A stretch of 64,000 nt of DNA, from the NCBI GenBank assembly GCA_016758965.1, contig JAEPRB010000034.1, positions 1 to 64,000 of the forward strand. The letters run 5' to 3'. Positions 36,235 through 46,356 of the stretch are shown here, in pieces. Below the pieces are notes generated by a model. The model made no database searches. It was not told the origin of the DNA and was given only the letters and a program-made list of their open reading frames with translations. Each line of letters starts with the position of its first letter. The first letter of the stretch is position 1. Position numbers and translations under genes: made by a program. This DNA comes from Circinella minor (lineage: Eukaryota > Mucoromycota > Mucoromycetes > Mucorales > Lichtheimiaceae).

Positions 36235-37629
36235 ACATTTTTTTTTCTGTATATAATATCCTTCCTGCATATAGTACTTGTTTATAATATAACACGTATT
36301 TTTTTTTATCATTTTTATATATACCAATATATTCCATATCATTATGACGTCAAGTTCTATCATATATACTATCACAATATCTTCACTGTCATAAAAATCT
36401 TCATCATATCAAATAATGATTCATATTTGTTTAGTCTACCTCGTACAATTTGCCACATCTAAAAATTATAAGCATTCTACTATCAAACTCAAAGATAACG
36501 CTTCAAATTTGGAATATCAATAAAGAAATTAGTTATTATTATTTTACTATATAATGAGTTCTGACGTTTTCAATGCATAGTCGTTACGCGTCATCTTTGT
36601 TTCTTATGATGTTCTTAACCTTACGATACCGCATGAAAATCAACTATCGTGTCCTTGAAGATGGAATACGTGCAGCAGCCAAAAATGGTAATAGGATTTG
36701 AAAAAAATTTATTATATCAGCAAAAACATCTTTACATCAATTAGTCTAAAAAACGAACTAATCCATAAAATGTTATGATTGATCTCCCATTTTTACGCTT
36801 TCATATATGTATCCGCCCCTAAAAATTTTATTTTGTTAATTCTCTTCACTAATTTTATTATGGTTTATTTGAAATTAACATAGAAGAGTATATAAAATTT
36901 TTGTTTTAGTTACAGTAGGTATTTTATTTTTGCATATTATTTCTAACTTCATAAAAGCACAGCAACTATATTTATTATATCCACTTATTGGGATGATCCG
37001 CTGATCCTTATTTAATAGTAATGATTTTCTTTTTTAAAGATACCACTATCTTACTGTTTTTATTGTGCATTATTCTTGAAAATGGAAGCGTCTTGTATAT
37101 TATCATACATTAATTTTCTTTTCCCTCAAACAGGTACTCTCGATTTGTGAAAATATGTGCCGATATATTACTCAGAAGAACATGTTATTATACAGTACTT
37201 AGGCGGAATGAATATATAACATTGTAATAAACAGCTTTGCGCTCATTCGATCTTAGCATTACATTTACTTCTGAAAATATCTACTAGCCAAATTTAGATA
37301 TTTCTGTATATTCTTTGTCTTTGTTCAAGTACAATTCAGATGACCTTATGTCAATTTATCCCAGAGCACAGCAAGTGCCTTGGATAAAAAATATTTTCTT
37401 TTCGTTCTATTAATAAACTGTGGCTGATTGCAGATTAATTACGTATAATGATGAGCAATATAATATAAAGAGCAGAAGATATACACTCAGGGATAATATA
37501 TTATGTTGCTTACGAGCCATTAATTAAAACGCAGCCTTATTTGTGAATAATGATACAACATACAGTAAATAAACCGCCTGTTCCATATTTTCTTTTCTCT
37601 TTAGTTCATGTTAATTTTTTTTAATAAAA

Positions 37630-38150
37630 ATGGTTGAAAACGGCAGTACTTCAACAACAACACCATAAGCTACATCGGCACAAGTGATTAAATTTGGCAA
37701 AGATGCTTTGAAAATTGCCTAAAAATTGAAAACACTGTCAAAAAACCAATATTATCAAGGAACAGTTAACTTATTTATACGCATCCGAACCAGCTGATGA
37801 ACTCATCCCACAAATACAACTTATATTTTAGGCCATTTCTGCACATGTTTATCTAATGCAAGATCACTTTGAACAAGTTATCCAGGACACGCAGACTGAT
37901 AGGACAAGCAGCAAGAACAACAACTGGCTATTTACGTAAAGCCAGAGTCTTTTCAATGTATAGAAAACAAATACAAGGAATTGAAGCCGGCGATGAGGGC
38001 ATTCAAAGTACTTTACGTATATTTATAATCAAGTTGTAATACATCTGAAGCTATGCATTCGCTTTTCAATAGATCAAGCAAAAGTTGTAGCAATCAATGA
38101 AAAATGTGTCGATTATTTTCCACGGCTCCCACAAGGAGCAAATATACAGC
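37630..38150 (+). pseudogene. heavily decayed unidentified coding remnant
   Basis: Frame-shifting plus-strand fragments keep codon-like composition: MVENGSTSTTTP, QVIKFGKDALKIA, LYASEPADELIPQIQL, then HVYLMQDHFEQVIQD, then GQAARTTTGYLRKARV and YRKQIQGIEAGDEG. Several in-frame stops and at least two frameshifts separate them. I do not recognise the family. It could be an old member of a lineage-specific multigene family or part of a transposon. Confidence 0.35.
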
Positions 38151-39883
38151 AAAGTTTAATTAATCAAACTAACAGGTATTTCTATTTTGTTTGATCCCTT
38201 ACAAAAAACATGAAATGAATATCATCTTAATTTAGTACCATATACTTGTTTTATATAATATAATACCACTATACCGGATGTAATATAATTCTAACTCTCA
38301 CAACGAATAATTTCCACCCATACTCTGGAATGCTAATGGTTGCTCTGTGGCGAAAGAAACAAGCATCAAGGACTCTGGATATGAACACAGGCAATGCCAA
38401 GACCAGTACTTTTACGTTGATCAATTTTTTTTCGATTAGTACTCACCTGATGAATCTTGTATATTTAAACAGCTCAACAATCAATACTTTTCTTAAAGGT
38501 GTATAGTATTTTGTTCAGCTTACAGCTCCATTTACAAATCATAAAAAAAGCCTTTCTTCGGTTTAATGAAGCGATGTCAGAAAGTACGACGTATTGTCAT
38601 GAATGGGTGTGATGTAGAAGCTCTGAAAAACTAGAAACTATTGGTTTCATACTGTATCATATAACGAAAAGCTGATCTCACAGCTACATATAATAAACTT
38701 ATGACTATTAGCAAACAAGAACTATACATAATAAAACAACACCAATCGTATAAGAGTTAACATATTAATTGATAAATATCCGGTAAATCGGTCTATTGTA
38801 ACGATAAGGTTGGACTTGATGCGTTCTTTAAGTAATTAATGGCTCTGTTGATCGATACTTGGAAGGTTAAGCAATCAACTTTACCCATTCTTGATAACGA
38901 TGATCTGGATGATCACGATACAACGTAATTGTTGGATCATTGACAAGGGATATTTGTTGCCCTTTCAAGCTCTTTCCAGCGTTTAAAATGATTATCATAT
39001 CATCCAGTGCAGGGTCTAATACTAGCTTAGATGAAACGATGGTGTGTATAGAATGAAGAAGATGTTGGAGAGGGGGAACAAACAAGAACAGGATCACTAA
39101 CGATATTAGCAGTTTAAACAGAAATTTAAGTATTCTTGATTGTTACCAAGCAACAAACAACAGAAACCATGATTTCCAATATTTGCAACTATAACTTTTT
39201 TTTTACCTCCTTCCACCGTTACTTCATCAGTCCCTTCGTTAAAATCTTCTACAGTATATAAAAATAGCAGTAGCCCAGTAGTAGCTCAAGCCATTTTAGT
39301 ATACTGACAGTTTCAAATTCATAAGTATGGTAAGATTTATTAACTAGATTCTTTTTAGAATGAGTAAAAAACGAATTGTGTAAAAAGTAAATAATTCTTC
39401 ATGGTCTGCTTTAATCAGTGACGGAAAGAAATAAAAGAACAATAGCAGCATCTTTCTCATAATAACAGGGTATATTGCTTGATTATATATGTGACCCACA
39501 CCCAGCTACATCTTTCCTTCAACCAAACTACCGAATAGTCATAACAGTTGTACGTAATCCTATATATTTCTTTTTTGGTGGTAAATAAACCATGTATAAT
39601 TTTGTATACTGCCCCACCATGATTTTTAATTCTTCATCTTTCTCCATTTTACTTTGTAAATGGGCTCCTTCAATCCTATGTACTTATCTATGACAATCGC
39701 CTCTTAAAGTTTATCCAGTCTATAATAAAATATTGCCAAAAAAAATGTTAATAATACATCAGTTTCACAAAAAAGTTTTACCAGTTGTAAACTCAAAAAA
39801 GTACTTACTCAAAAAAATACGATGATGGATACATTAGTTGACAAATCTATCCTTGCTAGAATAACATGACGACAGCTGGGGTT

Positions 39884-40262
39884 ATTCGCAAGCAACGGGA
39901 AGACCATCCCCGGTTCAGGCGCGCATTTAAGGACAACACATCCCCGAGTAGATCAATTCAGGCGCGCATTTAAGGACAACACATCCTTGACCTCAATCAA
40001 ACCATTGTTCACTCGGAATTTATTCCACAAAGAGTCATCCCTACTTTATATACGACGGTCACGAACCGCTTGTGATTATTGGTGAATTAAGATCATATTG
40101 AAGCGTTCAAAAAAAGGAAAATTCGCAAAGCAATAAAAAGACAACCCCGATTCAGGCGCGCATTTAAGGACAACACATCCTCGGGTAGCTCGATTCAGGC
40201 GCGCATTTAAGGACAACACATCCTCGAGCAATCAATCCATCGGTTTACTCGGGATTATCAAA
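39884..40262. repeat. 237-bp tandem duplication containing paired 43-bp GGCGCGC repeats
   Basis: Four identical 30-bp cores (TTCAGGCGCGCATTTAAGGA, then CAACACATCC) start at 39914, 39957, 40151 and 40194. Within each pair the period is 43 bp, and the pairs are 237 bp apart. Flanking sequence is also duplicated but diverged: ATTCGCAA at 39884 and 40121, and a CCAT-GTTnACTCGG segment near 40000 and 40235. The cores are perfectly conserved while their flanks have drifted. The composition is much richer in GC than the surroundings. Confidence 0.88.
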
Positions 40263-41104
40263 GTGGCAAACTCCTGCCCTTGCTATCGTCGATGTAAGAA
40301 GGAAAAGAATACTGTGGAAGATTTTTAGCCAAATAGAATTATATTGCTGCGACCCAAATTCATAGCCCGCAACTCTACCTTTGTTGATTTCTGCATTTTT
40401 TATCAAGCAAATGCATCTGCTTTAGTAAAAGCCAATAGATTATAATAAAACTATAAATGTAAAGCATATAATTTTGAAGAATTTATATAAATGACATATT
40501 GTTAAATTAATGGCATAGAAAATAAACATCCAAAAACTAGAATATCCAATAACTAGAATTAATATAGTTTTGAAATTTTCTTTTTTGTAAGGTACTCTCT
40601 CTTTCAGTTCCTATTTTTTTGTTTTCATTTGCTTGCTATTCCGATATAAAACCATTGGTTGTTTGGAACTTAATATAAAAAAGTTGTCTGGGAAAAGGGT
40701 TTTTGTTTCAGCCTCTTGCTACTATGGAAATTGCAGTGATTTTACCATTAATCAAAAGGCAATGTGCGGTTTTGTTTATATTTTAATTTTTATGCAAAAA
40801 TCTATTAAATGTGTCTTTCTAGATCCGTATTTGCGGTTTTTTTTATCGTCGTAGAAAGTCTTTTCCACAACTATGATATTCTATACGTAGCATTATTGGA
40901 CATCGGATTCGTAATAAGTTCCACTCCGTAAGTTCGGACTATACTTTTGTTCTTGATCGGCAACGTTGTTATGAGAGGATGAAACATAAACTCAAAGGAA
41001 TAGCAACATAACAGTTAATCTACAATATTTTGCTGAAGAACAATATTTTCAGCAAGAACTGCTATGGTCGATTTTATTAATGGTGCCCCCAATGACTGAT
41101 TTCC

Positions 41105-41760
41105 AGGTTAAATATCGTAAATTTCATGAGTGCAGATACAAATCCTAATGAAGAATTTACCAATCAGATTTCTGCCGAGTTTTTAAACACATTGTCTATT
41201 TTACGTAGTTAACACACTTATCTGTTAAAAAGAGAAAACAGCTTCCGTAATTCATGCGAACATCTGCAAGTTAATTCGCTACGTTTCCATTATATTAGAT
41301 ATTAGATATTATCTATTCAGTATAGCTACTTTTTTTTATATTTTGTTTAAATTTAATAGGATTTCCACTCCATTGACTCCATCCAAAATTTAACCAGCCT
41401 GTTATTCTTGAATCCAGCAGAAGGTCTTTGTAACGAAACAAAATTAATTTCCAGAAACCTGCATTCACACTTCATACGGGCCAGAATTACAAGTGGAATT
41501 CATGCTGGCAATCACGTTCATCTATCACGTATTAAACTTATCAGCTCTTCACAATCTCCTGGGTTACCATGTGAAGTATCTCGAGAATAATTTCCACTTA
41601 AACTTACTTTCTGTCTTAATATAAATCAATTGCAAGGTCAACCATTAACACATGTTGGTATTTATCTTTCTGATCAAATGTTTTCGCATGATTAGTTATA
41701 CATTGCATTTTCACTCTTTACGGTTAACAGAAATTTGTTTATAATGGCTGATTAGGATAG
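41105..41760 (+). pseudogene. Helitron-type PIF1 helicase relic
   Basis: Plus-strand fragments match the 3' part of the PIF1-like helicase of Helitron rolling-circle transposons. In order they are SADTNPNEEFTNQ then AEFLNTL (family: SxDS...EFLNSL), LNPAEGLCNETKLISR (family: LNPxxGLCNGTRL), AGNHVHLSRIKL, a stop, then FPLKLTFCLNINQLQGQPL (family: FPVxLAFAMTINKxQGQT), VGIYLSDQMFSHD, a stop, and LYIAFS. The key lysine of the INKxQGQ motif is changed (INQLQGQ), there are at least two nonsense codons, and a 100-bp insertion splits the relic near 41230-41340. The N-terminal helicase and Rep/HUH domains were not found, so this is a dead 3' fragment. Confidence 0.82.
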
Positions 41761-43640
41761 GCAAACTCAACGCCTTTTTATTTATTTTTTACAAAAAATG
41801 TCGCTTATCATGAAATACTTTCTCCTTCTTCCCTTCCACCTTCTCCTTCATTTTCATAATAGCTTCTTACACATTGGATTCATTTATCTGAAACATAAAA
41901 TTAATGTTTCTTTCAACAATAACCCTTACGTACTTCTATAAAAATTTGATAAGGTCAACTCTACTTTTATTAACTTTTATATATTATGTTTCTTTTTTAA
42001 TGTGTCAGTAATAAATTATATTATACTCTCTGATCAATGAATGATAACCCACTCCCTTTTGATTTTTTTTTATCTACAGTAAAACCCCGCTTTTTGCACT
42101 CTCGATTTTTGCACACCCCCTCTTTTTGCACACCTTTTGGTCACAATCCCACTTTGATTTTACTATGTTTTCAACCCCACTTTTTGCACCCCCCCGGTTT
42201 TTGTACTGCTTTCGAGCCAAATCCCACCTGTGCAAAAAACGGGTTTCAACTGTATCAAAGACAGCGATTATTATTAAACTAAAGTACGTAAAAATTGTCA
42301 CCATTATTAATGCAGTAGTGAATTATAAGTTGCAGGATTAATATTATTTAATAAAATCCTATCATCCAATCCTAAGACATCTAATTACTATATTATCACA
42401 GTTTATTTTTTTTTATTTGATTGCACCCGCAAAACAATTATACAGCCTTGGGTATCGTTGCTACCAGGCCCAAAGCGTCTTTTTGGGGGGTCAGAAGGGG
42501 TTTTACCCTCCTTGCGACGTGTATTCCGTTGAATGACCCGAAGCTCGTCTATTATTATTTTTTTGTATAAATTGTTTTTACTTAAGCTCGTCTACTATTA
42601 AAAGACGAATGGTCATTACAATTAACGTTTTTGGTAATTCATAAACCCCGACCATATTCTTCCTTTTTTTTTTGCCACTGTACCATGAAAGTAACATTTG
42701 TATAAAAAACAGACTACAAAAAAAAAAAGAAAGTAACGTTTGCTAAAAAGTAAAAACGGTCTCCACAGTCCCCTATAATTAAACATCTGCTGTTTACTGA
42801 TTATTCTCGACAACTACTTTCTGTTGTTAAAAGGGGCACTCGATCCGAAATTGTGCAAATTGTATTAGTACTATTGCTTTTTGGAGCAGTGTGCCATGTT
42901 ATGGGGAACAACTGCTGCTGCTTCGCTGATACACTTGGTACTGTTGGAGATGATGGACGATTCATGTAATCAACACTTTTCCTTCCATATCTCCAGCTCT
43001 TTTTCTAACTACATATTTTTTAATTTTAATAGACATTCCCCAACGCCAAAGAAAAAAAAACCCCCGCCATCATAAACAAAAAAAATAGGCCGCCAATCAT
43101 TAGGAAAAACTTTGTACACAAATTGTCAAAAGGCAAGTGAAGAAAAAGGAAATTTTTAGTTTTTACAAATATTCAAGTCAAATATGCCAAACCCGGCACT
43201 GTGATTATCAAGTATATATATACATCATGACAAACCCGGGTCTAATTCGAAATTAACTATTTGCGGAGAGAAAAGTCACGGCTCACCCTTCTTCCTTCTC
43301 GTTTTCTTTATCTGAAGCCAGTGGTATTTAGTTATTTTTCGTGGGTAGAATAATAAAAAAAAAAGACACTTTTCCACGATAGATAAGATGATAAAATATT
43401 ACTTGCTCACAAAAGTCGGAGCTTATGATTATTTTATCTTTTTGCATTATAGCTTTATAATATCATAAGGAATATATAAATGTAACCATATCAATATGAT
43501 TGTCATTATCTCTCCCACGCTTAATTTGTTTACTTTCTTTTTGGTTTTTTTTTTTTTTTTCGATTTCTTCCTCTTATGGTTTTTTTTTGATACCCCCCCA
43601 AAAAAAAATACCATCATCACACTTTAACAAATAAAAAAAA
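41761..43640. other. intergenic region with a MITE and a GC-richer patch
   Basis: A MITE lies at 42075-42254. The stretch 42440-42540 is unusually GC-rich for this window, with short self-complementary pieces (GGGGTTTTACCC). It is followed by repeated AAGCTCGTCTA (42541 and 42584), whose nature is unknown. The right end precedes the second arrestin. I see no gene. Confidence 0.5.
42075..42254. mobile_element. 180-bp MITE, Tc1/mariner-like ends
   Basis: The left end is TACAGTAAAACCCCGCTTTT and the reverse-complemented right end is TACAGTTGAAACCCGTTTTT. Internally, the motif TTTTTGCACnC repeats several times on the plus strand. The termini resemble those at 25542-25645. It has no coding capacity. 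Confidence 0.75.
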
Positions 43641-44892
43641 TTGCCTTGCATAATAAAAATCAAGATTGACCCCCAATATTGGGATACTAATCATCATACA
43701 AGTGGAAACAACGAAGAAGACGAATGTAACCTTATTCTTCGTTGTTATCCTGGTTCAGTTTTTGAAGGTCACCTTGAACTTTACTCCACTGAGCCTTTTC
43801 TAGTAAAAGACTTGAAGCTTATATTGCGTGGCAGTGGTACGTATGTTTCACTTTTTTTCTTTAATATTATTGTTATATACTTATTAATGTATTACAAGAA
43901 AAATAAAATAATAATAATAATAAATAGAATTGATCAACTATGGTGCTATGAGTAAATACAGAAATGGTGATAAAGGAGTTATATTTTCTGTTCGAGCTCG
44001 TCTACCTTCTTCTTCAAGTTCGATATGGCTAAACTCAGGCACAATTCATCGATTCCCTTTCTTATGTCAATTCCCCATGGTTAATTTTCCACCTACTTTT
44101 CAACACCCTTTACTCGAAAGCAAATATACACTTTTAGCTACAGTAAACGACATATATAAAAGTAAACCTTTTTCTGTCAATTTTGAACCTTGTATTGAAA
44201 CTAGCCCGTACGCCAAAATACATACGTACACTTATACGCGTGATCGTATACGTTTTTCATTACTTACCGGATTATATTATCAACTACAAAAAGATACGCT
44301 GATACGTATGCGCATTGATAAATTATCATCATTATTATCAACAGGTCCTTCTTCTTCTTTATCATCATCTTCTACAACATCATCACTGTTATCATTCTCG
44401 ACCGTATCCATTGCACTAAAACAAATACTTACCATTGGATATAGAAATCAACCAGATCCACATAACGAATCAATTACTTTATCAAGTATTGATATTGATA
44501 GTAGTCACCAACAGCAGCAACAAGAAGATGCTCAGGTAGTGATGGAATTACCTATTCCTATTGACACTGTCAGATTACCGACTCTAACAACAATGTCTTT
44601 TTGCCGATTTCAAATTGCGTATAAAATTATTGTCAGTACCAAGATTCGTTGCGGACCTATTGTTATTCAACGAAAACTATTTGAAGTGCCTATTACAGTA
44701 GGTACATTACCCCATGGAACAACTGTATCTCCTGATTTACTTTCTTATGCAAATGAACATGTGGCTCAAGACATGACAACCCGTGCAAAGCCAAGACTTG
44801 TCATTTCATCGATACGACGTGATGATAATGATGTGCTTCCAGTATATGATGATACGAGGCCTCCCGTTTATTACCCACAGATCCCAACATAG
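43641..44892 (+). CDS. alpha-arrestin paralogue, 5' end unresolved
   Basis: Exons 43641(or later)-43836 and 43928-44892 join at phase 1 through a 91-nt intron in the same place as in the arrestin at 30382-31700, giving at least 386 residues. Aligned landmarks are IIKIKIDPQYW, VFEGHLELYSTEPF, RGSELINYGAM across the intron, HRFPFLCQFPMVNFPPTF, SPYAKIHTYTYTRD and CGPIVIQRKLFEVPI. The tail again has LPVY and PPVY, so Rsp5-type ligase binding is expected. No in-frame ATG exists between the upstream stop (43632) and the first arrestin strand, and about 15 N-terminal residues present in the paralogue are missing. Either a short upstream exon supplies the ATG (for example ATG followed by GT at 43576), a non-AUG start is used, or the 5' end has been lost. 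The remaining frame is intact, which argues against a long-dead gene. Confidence 0.8.
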
Positions 44893-46356
44893 ATTTATAT
44901 TATTGTTCTTTTCTTTATTCTCCTTCTTATTTATTAATTTTATTATAATGTAGATGTATACACACTCTATAATAACAGTCGTGCTATTTTCTGTATATAT
45001 AAATGCGTTTTCTTTTTTCTTTTGAATATAGTATTTCAACTTTATAATCTAAATAACTCTTCTAAAATTAAGTGTATGTAAGTACTAGGATGCGTATTTT
45101 TATATACCTCTCATCATAGTACTAAATGCTCTCATCTTCGCATTTAATTTTTTTTTCAGTTTACTCTTTATAGTAGGTCTTCCTTTAAATTTATAGTAAA
45201 CTTTCGTTATGAAGATAAAAAAATAATAATTCTTCTAATTTCATTAGAATTTATTTAACTCACCTTAGTGTACCTCTTATATTAGTAAACTGGATTTTTT
45301 TTAATGAATACTATGTAAATGCGACCATACTTCAAGAAAAATAAAGCTTACATCAGTGAAATAGTATAGGTAAAATTGGAAATATGAATTATCTATTTCC
45401 TAATAATAATCGTTTACATACGAAAGTTTAATTGATATTGACATAAACATCATTTTGCAATGATTGTGCTGGTCTAGCACATTGAACTAGTTGTTTGTTT
45501 TTAGTTCAGCATCGTTTTAATTTTCACTTTCTTAGCCATCTAGATTCGTTATCTTCTTTCAATATTACCTTCGTTACTTGTATGAAGTGGCAAAAAAAAA
45601 AATTCTGAACATGATATTAATACGGATAACATAATCACTATATGTATATCATATTAACGCAAAATACAAAGCGGCAACAAAAATTTCTATCATCATAGAA
45701 TGGAGATATGAGTGTTACGATAAAGCTAGAAAAATTAGCTGAATGCATCTATAGAAAATTATAAGAAAAAACCTGAGCAAAAAGTTACTGTGTTGAAAAA
45801 AATATATGAAACTGTACAGAACAAATCATTCTCAATTAATTCTTATTAACGCTTTTCACCGAAATGATACTTCTTTTATATATACTTTTAATAAATACGT
45901 ACGGCTATTACAATACGACTAAAGAAGATAAAACGTCCGGAAAGAATGTTAATACGACATTGAATAATGGTGTATTTTATATATAGTTGACTATTTTTCA
46001 TTACTTAACTCATTTAATAAGAATATATATTAAATCAATTTACTTATTTATCTTCACATAGGAATATATTTGATTAAGCTTCTGTTTCTTTTATAAATTC
46101 ATATTAAAAACTTTATTCAAGTTATGATTTTAAATAATAGAAAATGTTATAATATTTCTGTCAGCGGGGTTTCGCTTTATCATTATCTATTTTTTTTTTA
46201 TATCGCGTATACCAAATATCATTCTATAATGCAGCTCTTCTCTTCCTAGGTTTTACTTTCAATATACACATAACTCTCCCCTCCCCCATCCATTTACCTA
46301 TATACACCGCGTAATTTCTTTTATTTTTTCTTTAAAACAAATTTATTTATTGAATA
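44893..46356. other. intergenic region between arrestin 2 and the exchanger gene
   Basis: AT-rich and without protein-like frames or recognisable repeats. The right end is pyrimidine-rich just before the exchanger start codon and is presumably its promoter and leader. Confidence 0.55.

Larger units (their letters stand above)
36235..41104. other. accessory intergenic region with degenerate fragments and a tandem repeat
   Basis: I found no intact gene over nearly 5 kb. At about 37630-38150 the plus strand has protein-like pieces in shifting frames (QVIKFGKDALKIA; YASEPADELIPQI; RLIGQAARTTTGYL) broken by stops, probably a decayed gene. On the minus strand, 38867-39097 reads DPALDDMIIILNAGKSLKG without recognisable family. 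The nested GGCGCGC tandem duplication is at 39884-40262. The right end leads into the Helitron helicase relic. Confidence 0.5.

Noticed and set aside
39884..40262. possible CRISPR-like array (identical 30-bp repeats with spacers)
   Set aside because: Only four repeats, in two pairs, with related 13-bp spacers that are themselves duplicated. The context is eukaryotic with no cas genes.
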